DNA of 64,000 bases from Candidatus Formimonas warabiya (GCF_002777255.1 NZ_CP017634.1:4352903-4416902); one strand, 5' to 3'; numbered from the stretch's first letter, positions 19,305-28,643 are shown. Notes: generated by a model not told the origin, from the sequence alone. Numbers and translations are program-made.

Positions 19305-19400
19305 AGAATTATGGAATATACGCAGAAAGAGGCTTTTTGCCACTTAAACCGCCATGCATATTGCGCAATGTGAAATAATTTTGAGACTGGGCAAAGATGA

Positions 19401-19434
19401 GAGAATGTCGGCTTTTATCCCGATGTTCTCTTTT
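19401..19434 (+). terminator. Terminator after corrinoid gene
   Basis: GAGAATGTCGG / CCGATGTTCTC stem (two non-canonical pairs) then TTTTC. The rest of the 19305-19633 spacer shows no convincing gene. Confidence 0.55.
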
Positions 19435-19633
19435 CATATATATGATCTCATAAGATTAATGCAAATAATTCGGAGGAAATATAGGGAACCTGTGGAATTC
19501 TTAAATGAAATAAACTTTGGAAATTTGAAAGTGAAGGCCAGGGATGCCATTAGTTAAGGTTAATCCCAATTTTTTTAATAATGATGCTCAGACTAATTTT
19601 GTCCCGGAAACTCATACAAGGGAGGGATCAGTT

Positions 19634-19924
19634 ATGGCTGCATATCTTGTTGTCAGAGTGGATATCAAGAATTGGGAGGAATACAAAAAGTATTTGAATG
19701 TTACTCCAGCAATAATTGAGAAGTATGGCGGAAAAGCTCTTGTTCGAGCAGGAGAAATGGTAACACTTGAAGGCCCGGAAGAAACAAGAAGAATTGTGAT
19801 TCTTGAGTTTCCTACTATGGAGAGAGCCAAGGAATGGTACAATTCTGAGGAATACCAAGAGGCAAAGAAACTGCGTGAAGGGGCGGCAATCGGCGAAATC
19901 ATAGCAATTGAAGGCATAGAATAG
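19634..19924 (+). CDS. DUF1330 family small protein
   Basis: Start is ATG 19634, after AAGGGAGGG; the frame opens earlier but only this ATG has a ribosome site. The 96 residues (AAYLVVRVDIKNWEEYKKY ... GGKALVRAG ... FPTMERAKEWYNSEEYQEAK) are a typical DUF1330 ferredoxin-like alpha/beta barrel dimer. Members are assigned to oxidoreductase- or monooxygenase-like folds, but no reaction is established. A single gene. Confidence 0.85.
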   Translation: MAAYLVVRVDIKNWEEYKKYLNVTPAIIEKYGGKALVRAGEMVTLEGPEETRRIVILEFPTMERAKEWYNSEEYQEAKKLREGAAIGEIIAIEGIE

Positions 19925-20091
19925 CGGTCATATTTAAGATAACCCCCTGCACAGACATATTTCAGAAACAACTTTGAGTGAAAAAGAAATCTGGACAGAC
20001 GATCATTCAAACAGTGTCTCGTAACCGTCAGAAAACAGATAAATGTAAAATTCTCTTTATCTATATTATTTGGGCATCAGTAGGAGGGCCT

Positions 20092-20787
20092 ATGGAAGTA
20101 TTAAAAATTCAGGGCATTCCCGCCATCGTTTACGGAAAGTCTTCAGAAAAGCTGTTCATGTTCATTCACGGTAAGAACGGATACAAAGAAGAAGCGGAGC
20201 CGTTTGCTGCAATTGCCTGCCGGAAGGGTTATCAGGTCCTGAGCTTTGATTTGCCGGAACATGGTGAACGCAGGAACGAAACAGATACTTTCAATCCTTG
20301 GCACGCGGTTCCGGAATTCAAGTGTATCCTATCCAATGCAATGGACAGATGGGATCATATTAGTGTTCGCGCAAACAGTATCGGCGCCTATTTCTCTATG
20401 CTCAGCTTTACAAAAGAATTAATTGATCTTTGCCTGTTTGTATCACCTATTTTGGATATGGAGCAGTTGATCAGCAATCTGATGAAATGGTCCGGCGTTA
20501 CGGAAGAACATCTAAAAGATCAAAGAATCATCCCTGCAAATTTCGGAGAAACGCTGTCGTGGGAGTATCTGAGTTATGTCCGGAGACACCGGATTGCAGA
20601 ATGGGATGTTCCGACGTCAATTTTGTATGGCACGGCGGACAATCTAATAGAAAAGAAAACTGTAGACGCTTTTGTGGAGCAATTTGATTGTAAACTGATG
20701 GTAATGTCTGGTGGCGAGCATTGGTTTCACACACCGGAACAACTGAAAGTGCTTGAGCGGTGGACAAATGATTCTATACCCGATTGA
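20092..20787 (+). CDS. Alpha/beta hydrolase
   Basis: ATG 20092 follows AGGAGGG; the frame extends upstream without a site. The 231-residue product has an alpha/beta-hydrolase layout: oxyanion strand FMFIHGKNGYKEE, FDLPEHGERR, nucleophile elbow ANSIGAYFS (Ser in place of the usual GxSxG first Gly), acid GTADN, and catalytic His in GGEHWFH near the C-terminus. The family includes esterases and acyl hydrolases; the substrate is unknown. Confidence 0.85.
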   Translation: MEVLKIQGIPAIVYGKSSEKLFMFIHGKNGYKEEAEPFAAIACRKGYQVLSFDLPEHGERRNETDTFNPWHAVPEFKCILSNAMDRWDHISVRANSIGAYFSMLSFTKELIDLCLFVSPILDMEQLISNLMKWSGVTEEHLKDQRIIPANFGETLSWEYLSYVRRHRIAEWDVPTSILYGTADNLIEKKTVDAFVEQFDCKLMVMSGGEHWFHTPEQLKVLERWTNDSIPD

Positions 20788-20842
20788 CGTCATGTAAGTG
20801 CCGTATTATCCATATTAAGTTATGTAATGGGTGTGATAAAAT

Positions 20843-20938
20843 TTGAAAGAAAACAAATATGACGACAAGCTATTTTTTGAAAAGTACAGCCAAATGGACC
20901 GCTCCGTGAAAGGGCTTGCGGGAGCAGGAGAATGGGAG
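20843..20938 (+). pseudogene. 5' fragment of a class I SAM methyltransferase gene
   Basis: TTG 20843 starts KENKYDDKLFFEKYSQMDRS and VKGLAGAGEWE, the N-terminus of a common Clostridial SAM-dependent methyltransferase group (YSQMDRSVKGLEGAGEW). The family pattern breaks at about 20938, where IS66 transposase sequence begins, so the methyltransferase was cut by that insertion and its 3' part lost. Confidence 0.65.
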
Positions 20939-21180
20939 CCGAGAGAAGCATCCGTCCCTTTGACCAGGGAAGGGCCAACTGGATGACCATCAAGACCAAT
21001 CGGGGTGGCAGCAGTGCGGCCATCTACAGCGTGGTGCAGACCGCATTGGCAAACAATCTGAAAGTCTATGATTATCTGGTGTATCTGTTCAAGGAGATGC
21101 CGAACTCCGATCTGAACAATCATCCGGAACGGATTGACCGATTTGTCCCCTGGTCAAAACAACTTCCGGCAAATTGCTAC
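20938..21180 (+). mobile_element. IS66-family transposase C-terminal remnant
   Basis: In the frame from 20932 the sequence ERSIRPFDQGRANWM ... SSAAIYSVVQTALANNL ... YLVYLFKEMPN ... PWSKQLP matches the C-terminal region of IS66 transposases. The rest of the gene and both accessory genes are absent. It joins directly to the IS110-type fragment at about 21182. Confidence 0.75.
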
Positions 21181-21181
21181 C

Positions 21182-21394
21182 AAGGGCAATCCCTATATAA
21201 AATCCATTCTATGTCAGGTCGCATGGGCTGATGTCCGCTGCCGGGGTTCGAGTTTTTCGTCTCGGTTTTGGTCACATCAAGGGAAATTGGGTAAAAAGAA
21301 AGCCATTATTGCTGTAGCGAGAAAAATTTTAGCACTGATACACAGATTACTAAAATTTGGAGGGTTCTACGACCCAGTAGTAGCATCAAGCTAA
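21182..21394 (+). mobile_element. IS110-family transposase C-terminal remnant
   Basis: In another frame, KGNPYIKSILCQVAWADVRC, then KKKAIIAVARKILALIHRLL and a TAA at 21392-21394 match the end of IS110/IS116/IS902 transposases (HI/YIKS.L..VAWAA... GKKKAI.AVA.KIL). It is a different subgroup from the intact IS110 transposase at 36010-37284. Confidence 0.75.
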
Positions 21395-21534
21395 TTCAAT
21401 CGCTGAGCAATAACGGCTATCTATTTTTAGCATAAGTTCCTGTCTTTCCCAAGAAGATGTTATTTTTTGTTGCCCATTTTTGGACCGCGTAACCATTCTG
21501 TTTTCATATTAACCGTCCCTATTGCTTCTATACC

Positions 21535-22977
21535 TTATTTGGTATTCAGTACAGATTTTAGCACATATGTTTTGACTTGGCTCATTTCTTCCAGAGTACA
21601 AGAAACCCCTTCCCGTCCTATACCGCTCATCTTGCATCCACCAAAAGGCATTTCCACATGACGGTAATTACAGCCTCCATTAATAACGACAGCACCACTC
21701 TTCAGTCTTGAGGCCACTTCAATCGCCTTCGATATATCTGCTGACATAATCCCGTTTTGTAGGCCATATTTCGTTTGATTGGCAATCCGGATCGCTTCTT
21801 CACCAGATGAAAATTCAATGATTGGAAAAACCGGCCCAAACACCTCTAGATCCTTAGAGATATCCATTTCCGGTGTAACATCGGTTAATACGGTCGGTGG
21901 GAAGAAGGTCTTATTAAATCTTTTTCCCCCATAAATACATTTTGCACCTTGCTCAATGGTATGTTTTATCCCTTCCTCCACCTGTATCGCTGCTTTTTCA
22001 CTAATCAGGCAGCCCATTTCCGTACAGGGATCCAGGGGATCTCCAATCACAAGTTTACTTAATCTATTTACTAAAGCATTGGTGAATTTCTCCTTTATTT
22101 GCTCGTGTACAAGAAATCGTTTGCTCGCACAACACATTTGACCCGCGTTGCCGGCCCTGGTCCGGACTGCCTCTTCAACAGCTGATGCCAGATCGGCGTC
22201 TTCAAAAATAATGAAGGCATCGTTCCCCCCTAGTTCCAAAAAAACCCGATGTAAATACTTCGCCGCATCTTTTGCTATTTCCATGCCTACTTCTGTACTC
22301 CCGGTCAGGCTAACCCCATTGATCATTGGGTTGTCCACCAGCCATTTGCCCACTGTGGAACCTTTACCGGTTACTATCTGTAGTGCATTTCCGGGAACGC
22401 CGCATTCCAAAAGTATTTCCGACAATCGGAGGGCCGTTAAAGGATTATCCGAGGCCGGTTTGACGATCACCCCATTGCCGCAGGCCAATGCAGGGGCCAC
22501 CTTCTGAGCAAAGAGATTGGCCGGAAAATTAAAAGGAACGATACATACTATCACGCCCAGCGGTTCTCTTCTGGTAAAGGAGATGTCCTTTTCCATTCCT
22601 TCATGAATGTCGGGCATCACCTGCCCATACAGGTGATTGGCCTTTTCCGCGAAACTTTTAAATATTAAAGAAGTATTGCTAATTTCTTTTTCCGCTTCTT
22701 TAATGGTTTTTCCCGTTTCACTGCTCAATAGAGTTGCCAGCTCATCCCTTTGCTGTTTAATCCGATCCGCACATTTAGCAAGGACAGCGGTACGCACATA
22801 TAAAGATAAAGACGCCCATTCTTTTTGCCCCTTTCCAGCATGATGCAGGCAATTGGCAACATCCTCCTTTGTAGCATTGGGAACTGTATCTAAAAACTTT
22901 TGAGTCGCCGGGTTGACAACCATGATTTCTTCTCCCGACTTGGCATTAACCCACTCTCCGCCAATTAGCATTTTCAT
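21535..22977 (-). CDS. NAD(P)-dependent aldehyde dehydrogenase
   Basis: Start is ATG 22977 after GGGAGGTGTC; an upstream frame extension has no site. The 480-residue protein has the ALDH superfamily markers: cofactor-binding VPFNFPANLFAQKVAPALA and SLTGSTEVG, general base Glu in LELGGND, catalytic Cys in AGQMCCASKRF, and EVFGPVFP near the C-terminus. It is closest in style to succinate-semialdehyde / lactaldehyde-type enzymes, but the substrate cannot be fixed. It heads the minus-strand metabolic group with the cyclase-family and BCCT genes. Confidence 0.92.
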   Translation of the reverse strand: MKMLIGGEWVNAKSGEEIMVVNPATQKFLDTVPNATKEDVANCLHHAGKGQKEWASLSLYVRTAVLAKCADRIKQQRDELATLLSSETGKTIKEAEKEISNTSLIFKSFAEKANHLYGQVMPDIHEGMEKDISFTRREPLGVIVCIVPFNFPANLFAQKVAPALACGNGVIVKPASDNPLTALRLSEILLECGVPGNALQIVTGKGSTVGKWLVDNPMINGVSLTGSTEVGMEIAKDAAKYLHRVFLELGGNDAFIIFEDADLASAVEEAVRTRAGNAGQMCCASKRFLVHEQIKEKFTNALVNRLSKLVIGDPLDPCTEMGCLISEKAAIQVEEGIKHTIEQGAKCIYGGKRFNKTFFPPTVLTDVTPEMDISKDLEVFGPVFPIIEFSSGEEAIRIANQTKYGLQNGIMSADISKAIEVASRLKSGAVVINGGCNYRHVEMPFGGCKMSGIGREGVSCTLEEMSQVKTYVLKSVLNTK

Positions 22978-23163
22978 AAATGACACCTCCCAACATAAAA
23001 CCTTTTCAATATCCTTAGGGTTAAACACTGCCGCTCACCGACGGCATACACGATGCGCCGTCGGAAGCGGCTGCCTCTAGGGCACCAGTAAATTTACATT
23101 TTTATTAACATACCGTACGCACCTTGCAACCGGGCTTTTCCAAATATAATTTTGACCATGAGA

Positions 23164-23904
23164 TCAATCGACATCTTCGATTGCAATAACGCGGCACTGA
23201 GCCCCGTCGGCGCCCACGATTTTTAACGGTAAAGCGACCAACAATACTCTGGGTTTGGAAATAGCTGCAAGATTGGTCAGCCATTCAATCAGAATAATAT
23301 TATTGGGCAAAAATTTGTAATGATTAGGGCATAACTCTTTATTAGGCAGTAACGCACCGCAATGTTCACAGGGAACCACCGGCGGAATATCTGTCATAAA
23401 ATCCTGAGCCAATGCCACGATTTTTTTGGAAATCAGCCAATCAGCCGCATCCGGCGCCAGCCAAATCATTTTCTCCCAAAAGAGCTTTTGGCCAAAAGCC
23501 TTATCGGTCCAACCGGTACGAATAATAACCGTATCACCCGGCCGTACCTCAGCGCCGGATTCCTCCAAATCCTTAGCAAAAACCCCCTCGCCGGGCTGTT
23601 TATGGAGCATATCAATCACTACAGCTTCATTTACCAATTGAGTAAGGGGAACCTTTTCATTGGTGATACCATTGACATCAAAATGAGCCGGAGCATCATA
23701 ATGGGTAAAAGCCTGGGTAGTTGATTCATATCGCTGGACAAAGGTCCCATCTTTTTCCACAGTGGCAATTGTTTCGATTCTTGTCGGTACGGCTTCACCG
23801 CCATATACCAAAGCCCGTGGGAACTGGATCCATGCGCCTTTTGAGGGGACAATATCCAAACTTAAATCGATCATTTTTTTCCCTTCAAGAATGTTTTTCA
23901 TCAT
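23164..23904 (-). CDS. Cyclase family protein (kynurenine formamidase-like fold)
   Basis: Start is ATG 23904 after AAAGGAG. The 246-residue product has the family metal-binding motif HxDxPxH (THYDAPAHF) and the following EKVPLTQLVNEAVVID and GDTVIIRTGWTDK blocks. Members are metal-dependent hydrolases acting on cyclic amides, imides or formamides. A Cys pair region (CEHCGALL ... CPNHYK) near residues 190-210 is an addition that could bind another metal. It lies among genes for quaternary-amine use, so hydrolysis of an N-containing intermediate is plausible but unproven. Confidence 0.8.
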   Translation of the reverse strand: MMKNILEGKKMIDLSLDIVPSKGAWIQFPRALVYGGEAVPTRIETIATVEKDGTFVQRYESTTQAFTHYDAPAHFDVNGITNEKVPLTQLVNEAVVIDMLHKQPGEGVFAKDLEESGAEVRPGDTVIIRTGWTDKAFGQKLFWEKMIWLAPDAADWLISKKIVALAQDFMTDIPPVVPCEHCGALLPNKELCPNHYKFLPNNIILIEWLTNLAAISKPRVLLVALPLKIVGADGAQCRVIAIEDVD

Positions 23905-24225
23905 TATTTCTCCTTTCATAATGGGGTAATATGGTAATACTGCCTTACAAATATTGAACTTTTTTGAAGATATAACCCTCCTTTCATATATTTCAACACA
24001 TAAATAAGCGTATTATTTACATGTTTTTATCTACACCAAGTTTTTATCTACACAATGTTAGACAAAATAAACCATGGAAATACTTCATCATTACTTAAAA
24101 TAATATAAAGGTACCCCTTTCAGCCTAGCGGTCCGGCAGACATGCCGGGAAAAACAAAAATGCAGGCGCACCACTCCGCCTGCATTAAAAGTAAGATCTT
24201 TACATAAAACCACAATTAAAAACAT
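23905..24225. other. Spacer with hairpins
   Basis: Holds the BCCT terminator at 24160-24185, a perfect CCGGCA-GACA-TGCCGG hairpin at 24132-24147, and AT-rich sequence that probably carries the cyclase-gene promoter. No gene seen. Confidence 0.5.
24150..24186 (-). terminator. Terminator of the BCCT gene
   Basis: GCAGGCG-N8-CGCCTGC stem with ATTTTTGTTTTT following on the minus strand. Confidence 0.85.
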
Positions 24226-25797
24226 TTATGCTTTTGTTGTAAACAATGATTTTATGCGGGTGCCAATATGCTGTGTTTCTGGAAGATTTCCTTTTTCGTA
24301 TAACACATCATTTTGAAAAGCTTTAACCATGGACCACGCGTACACTACTATCGCAAAGGAAATGGGTAAGCCTCCGGCTATCACTGCTGTCTGCAGCATT
24401 GGTAGGCCGCCAGATGTCATGAGGATGATACATATTATGCCTAACGAACTTCCCATCAAAATTTTCATGCCATTAGCCGGGTTTAAATTCCCTTTACTCA
24501 TAATCATACCTAAAACAACAGCCGCAGCATCCGCTCCTGTAACAAAAAATATCACAATACTGATGATAACAATGATCCCTATGAAAACATGAAACGGTAA
24601 GGTACTCAGCAATGCAAAAATGCCCGCGCTATAGTCTTTTTGAACTAATGCCCCAATATTAGCGCCTTTAAATATTTCTGCATAAAGCGCATTGCCTCCC
24701 AGTAGTGTAAACCAAATAAACGTAAATACAAGAGGTACAATCATCACACCGAAAACCAGTTGCCGTACAGTCCGTCCCCGTGATATTCTGGCAATAAACA
24801 GACCTTGCCATATATTAAAACTTATAGACCAGGCGAAATAAAATACTGTCCACCACCCTAACCAGGGACCTTGCTTAACCGGGTCTGTGTAGAATGACAT
24901 CCAAAGAAAATTCTGGAGATAGGAACCAATCGTATTAGTGAACAGGTTTAAAATAAATTTCGTTGGACCAAATAAGAAAAAGAAAGCTATTAATCCAAAC
25001 ATCAACCACGTATTAACTTCGCAAATAATTTTAATCCCGCGGGTGACACCTCTAACAGCTGAATAAACAAACATAACGGTAACTGCGGCAGTGATCCCTA
25101 TTGCAACCGTGTTGTTAAAAGGTATCCCGAATAACTCGTTCATACCATATTTAATCATCATTACACCAGTACCTAAAGCTGTGGCCTGGCTAAAGATAAT
25201 TGCAATGGCCGTGAAAATATTTATTACTTTGCCCCAAAATGTGTTTTCCGGATTATCCCCCAAGACTCCGATTAACCCTGTTGCTGTTGTCATCGGCCTG
25301 CCCAGCCTATAGGCGAAGTATGCTATCGGTAATGCTACAACAGCACCACCGGACCAAACGCTTGCCCCCCAATGAAATATCGTTACGCGCATTGCTACTT
25401 CCGCCGCCTCAGGTGTTGCTGCCGCTATTCCGTAAGGAGGATCTAAGTAATGCATCAAAGGCTCCGCTACGCCCCAAAAAATTAATCCCACACCTACACC
25501 AGCGCTGAATAACATTGACCAATAGGCAAAATCACTGTATTCCGGTTTTTCATGGTCTTTACCAAGCTTAATTCTGCCAAAGCGGCTTAAAGAGCACCAT
25601 GCACAAAACATCACATATCCTGCTGTCACAAATAAGTACCACCAGCTAAAGTTCGAAACAGTAAAATTAAAGGCACCATTAGCTAATGCACCGAGTAATT
25701 CTGTATTAAATAGTCCCAAAGCTGTCAATATGATCACAAATAACAATGTGACAGTAAAAACCGGCGTGTCGATTACTCCTAAGAATTTGTTTTTCAT
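24226..25797 (-). CDS. BCCT-family betaine/carnitine/choline transporter
   Basis: The 523-residue protein has about twelve hydrophobic segments and the BCCT hallmarks: the glycine-rich stretch SAGVGVGLIFWGVAEP and the conserved FYFAWSISFNIWQGLFIARI-SRGRT region carrying the Trp residues that form the aromatic cage for quaternary amines. BCCT carriers import glycine betaine, carnitine, choline or related compounds with sodium or protons, or exchange them for product. The MttB homologue is 115 bases upstream on the same strand, so import for methyl-group catabolism is more likely than osmoprotection. The C-terminal tail is short, without the long osmosensing domain. Confidence 0.93.
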   Translation of the reverse strand: MKNKFLGVIDTPVFTVTLLFVIILTALGLFNTELLGALANGAFNFTVSNFSWWYLFVTAGYVMFCAWCSLSRFGRIKLGKDHEKPEYSDFAYWSMLFSAGVGVGLIFWGVAEPLMHYLDPPYGIAAATPEAAEVAMRVTIFHWGASVWSGGAVVALPIAYFAYRLGRPMTTATGLIGVLGDNPENTFWGKVINIFTAIAIIFSQATALGTGVMMIKYGMNELFGIPFNNTVAIGITAAVTVMFVYSAVRGVTRGIKIICEVNTWLMFGLIAFFFLFGPTKFILNLFTNTIGSYLQNFLWMSFYTDPVKQGPWLGWWTVFYFAWSISFNIWQGLFIARISRGRTVRQLVFGVMIVPLVFTFIWFTLLGGNALYAEIFKGANIGALVQKDYSAGIFALLSTLPFHVFIGIIVIISIVIFFVTGADAAAVVLGMIMSKGNLNPANGMKILMGSSLGIICIILMTSGGLPMLQTAVIAGGLPISFAIVVYAWSMVKAFQNDVLYEKGNLPETQHIGTRIKSLFTTKA

Positions 25798-25912
25798 GGA
25801 AATACCCCCTTAATTGTTAAGGTAGTGCCAAAGGCCACATGAAAGGCTTTAATCTTTTTTCATAAAAATTCCCCCCTCCGTATCATGTTTTTAATCATAT
25901 TGTCTAAGAAAT

Positions 25913-27349
25913 TTAGCCATTTATTACCATGCTTATATATTGCCTCAATTCTTTATCAAGTGCTTCATCAATCATTGATTCCGGGGAGCTATCAAGTATC
26001 TCTTTGCACTTCCTGTTCGCTCTATCCATTACATCTTCAGAACCTGCGTCTTTCCAAGTCGCATATGATTCCCAGTCTGATATGCCGGGCATCCATATTT
26101 GCCGAAAATGCGCAAGGGTATCCTGGTGGGTCAAATAAGAGCCACCAGGCCCCACTTCCTTAATCAGATCCAGGGATAACGCCTTTTCAGAGGTGTCCAC
26201 CCCTTGCACAATCCGTTTCATTCTTTCAAACAGTTCTATATCAATAAGTAACTTCTCGAACGAGGTTGTTGTCCAGTTATCTAAACACCCCAAAGACAAC
26301 CCAAAAAGATGGACCCCTGCCAGGGTAGCCAACATCATATTTTGCATGGTTTCATATCCCGCCTGGCAGTTTACAGTTTTTGCATTGTTTCCTCCACAAA
26401 GTGTTCTGGTGGGCAGATGGTATAAAGCTTGACCCAACTGACAATTAGCTATATTAATTAACATTGCCTCTGGCGAAGCATAGTTCGCGTTTGCCCTTTT
26501 CATATCTGCAACCGATGCCATCGGGGTATATACCACAGGATTTCCAGGGTTCATCAATTGAATTAGGACAATTCCCGCCAGGATTTCTGCATTTACTAAT
26601 ACTGATGTCCCAAAAAGGCTTAAAGGACCGGTTATTCCAGCCATTGGCGCACTATAAAGATGAATTGGCTGGTTTCGCTTTACATATTCACTGATCACAC
26701 CTAGTACATCAGCAGGATAAGTAAGAGGACTTATCGGCCCGCAAATATTGGCTAAACAATAATTTTTTTTCAAATAATCTTTGGCGCCTACAGCTATTTC
26801 AAACATATCCATTATTTGCGAAACTTCGGATACCACATATCCCTCTGTATGGGTACAGTAAGGGAAAAAAGGTTTATCAGTATGTTTTAATGCTACATAA
26901 GTAAAATAAAGGTGCTTTACCCTTTTATCTATATCCGCCGGATCCCCCGGGTTGCCTCCTACTACACTTACCGCATCACTTGCCTGATAGATTTTTTGGG
27001 CAGTTACACAATCCTCCAGTGTACACTTTCTGCGGAACTTCCCTTCTTGAATATATATTAGGCCTTGGGTTGCATGTACATGAAACCCTTTACCTACAAT
27101 TAGAGAATGAGTATCGTTTCTCGCACGCCATTTAAATTGACTAGGACACTTTTCTAAGGCATCCTCAACCATTTTGGGTGAAAGATAGACAATATTACCA
27201 TTCACTTTAGCACCGTGATGTTTAAACCTTTCTATTGCTTCTTCAGAAAGGAAAACGACTCCTATTTCCTGAAGAATTTTCAATGATGCCTCATGCACCC
27301 TTGTCAAATCCTCTTTAGACAAGACTTCAATTTTATTTATTAATGTCAT
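25913..27349 (-). CDS. MttB-family (COG5598) non-pyrrolysine methyltransferase
   Basis: Start is ATG 27349, eight bases after AAGGAGG. The 478-residue protein matches the trimethylamine methyltransferase family over its length (SLKILQEIGVVF; NPGDPADID; NICGPISPLTYP; NPGNPVVYTPMAS; ATLAGVHLF). There is no in-frame UAG, so it belongs to the large non-pyrrolysine group that includes glycine-betaine methyltransferase MtgB. It should transfer a methyl group from a quaternary amine to a corrinoid protein such as that at 18636-19304. Its neighbour is a BCCT transporter, so a betaine-type substrate is favoured; carnitine, proline betaine or choline derivatives are alternatives. Confidence 0.88.
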   Translation of the reverse strand: MTLINKIEVLSKEDLTRVHEASLKILQEIGVVFLSEEAIERFKHHGAKVNGNIVYLSPKMVEDALEKCPSQFKWRARNDTHSLIVGKGFHVHATQGLIYIQEGKFRRKCTLEDCVTAQKIYQASDAVSVVGGNPGDPADIDKRVKHLYFTYVALKHTDKPFFPYCTHTEGYVVSEVSQIMDMFEIAVGAKDYLKKNYCLANICGPISPLTYPADVLGVISEYVKRNQPIHLYSAPMAGITGPLSLFGTSVLVNAEILAGIVLIQLMNPGNPVVYTPMASVADMKRANANYASPEAMLINIANCQLGQALYHLPTRTLCGGNNAKTVNCQAGYETMQNMMLATLAGVHLFGLSLGCLDNWTTTSFEKLLIDIELFERMKRIVQGVDTSEKALSLDLIKEVGPGGSYLTHQDTLAHFRQIWMPGISDWESYATWKDAGSEDVMDRANRKCKEILDSSPESMIDEALDKELRQYISMVING

Positions 27350-27905
27350 AATCAGGGCCTCCTTTTTAATATTACTAATTCGTTTTAACCCCAATGCAAA
27401 AAAGGAACTCGAACCTTTAAACGGACGTTGCTATAATAATAACAAATCCATCTTACGGCTGACTTCCTTCCTCTTTGACTTTCTATTATCCTGCAAAACC
27501 CCTTTACGCTGTCCTTAAAGTTTCTGATGAAAACTGTAACCAAAACAATTAATTTACTTTCCGCGGTTACTGACAGTGAATTTCGTCTTAACCTATTATA
27601 TTAGACAACAGAAAGAACTAAATTACTTCAAAGTTAATCATTGATTTTAAATTTTTCCGTTTTTAAGTACCATATAGATACTATCGTTGCTATACTTCAA
27701 AAATCGTGTCGAAAAATAAAGTATTGCTTTTTCACCCTTCTTATCCCAATTTTATAACCTGTAAAAAGGGAATGAAAACTAACATAAACAATAATTTGGT
27801 GTTATAATAATATGGAAATAGGCGCCCTGCAAATATTCTGACAGATTCAAAATCATAATTCTCTTTCTTCATATCGACATGATTATCATAGGGAGTTGAG
27901 GTCTA
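27350..27905. other. Divergent regulatory region
   Basis: 556 bases of AT-rich sequence between the divergent mttB-like and sigma-factor genes. No ORF is supported. A TATAAT at about 27802 could be the -10 of the sigma-factor gene. Both promoters should lie here; no clear operator repeat was found. Confidence 0.4.
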
Positions 27906-28466
27906 ATGTTGACGTCAGAGGATAATCAAAATCAAGATAATGAATTTGTATATCGTACTTTGGCTGGGGACATTACTGCTTTTAATCAACTTACGTGCAA
28001 ATACCAAAAGTATATCGAAAATCTTATGATAAGAATGGGTTGCCTCCCTGAGGATGCCAAAGGACTAACTCAGTCGGTTTTACTCCAGGCATATTGTAGT
28101 TTAAGTAGTTTTAAAAAAGAATCCAAATTCAGTACTTGGTTACATGCAATTGCCTTAAACAAATGCAGGAATTGGCAGCGTAAACATTCAAAAGCAAAAA
28201 GATTTCAGACTTACATAATTAGTACACTCTGTGATAACGATGCTTCGCCTGAAAACAAATACTTGGAAAAAGAGTTTATTACACAGTTTAGAAAAGCGCT
28301 TAATTTACTGCCTCCCAAATACAAACAGGTTCTTGAAATGTTTTATTTTGCCGATTTTTCTTATCAAGAGATTGCTGACAAGCTGGGTTCCAGCCCCCGG
28401 ACAATCGAAACCCGGCTCTACCGAGCTAGAAAGATGCTAAAAGATAAACTCAGTTCCATTAATTAA
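27906..28466 (+). CDS. ECF-type RNA polymerase sigma factor
   Basis: ATG 27906 follows GGGAGTTGAGG. The 186 residues show sigma region 2 (YRTLAGDITAFNQLTCKYQK ... FSTWLHAIALNKCRNW) and region 4 (LNLLPPKYKQVLEMFYFADF, then SYQEIADKLGSSPRTIETRL). Regions 1 and 3 are absent, as in ECF sigma factors. No anti-sigma gene follows; a long spacer does. It is divergent from the mttB-like gene and could control it or a remote stress regulon. Confidence 0.9.
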   Translation: MLTSEDNQNQDNEFVYRTLAGDITAFNQLTCKYQKYIENLMIRMGCLPEDAKGLTQSVLLQAYCSLSSFKKESKFSTWLHAIALNKCRNWQRKHSKAKRFQTYIISTLCDNDASPENKYLEKEFITQFRKALNLLPPKYKQVLEMFYFADFSYQEIADKLGSSPRTIETRLYRARKMLKDKLSSIN

Positions 28467-28495
28467 AAAACGAAGCGCCAGGGACGGTTAACATA

Positions 28496-28643
28496 TGCCA
28501 AGGTGACGGGGGTGTCGACAACACCTCAAATTTACGGTGACGGAAGTTAGGGTTTTTTTTAATTTCCAACCAATTGTTTAAAGGAGACTGGGGCCGGTAA
28601 ATATAGCGATAACGCGATTGTCAACAACCCCGTCTCCCTGGCA
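28496..28643. repeat. MITE-like element with 24-base imperfect terminal repeats
   Basis: Left end 28496-28519 (TGCCAAGGTGACGGGGGTGT...) and right end 28620-28643 are inverted copies with about five mismatches. Just inside the left end is the GNRA-capped hairpin described separately. It has no coding capacity. It is a candidate non-autonomous element that also brings a terminator to the sigma-factor gene. Confidence 0.5.
28521..28560 (+). terminator. GNRA-capped terminator, second copy
   Basis: Near-identical to 16827-16868: same TTTACG-GTGA-CG core and T-run. Ends transcription of the sigma-factor gene. Confidence 0.75.

Noticed and set aside
19354..19557. 67-codon ORF after the corrinoid gene
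   Set aside because: Spans a terminator hairpin and lacks a ribosome site.
25913..27349. Pyrrolysine-containing MttB
   Set aside because: The frame is open throughout with no in-frame UAG, so it is the non-pyrrolysine type.
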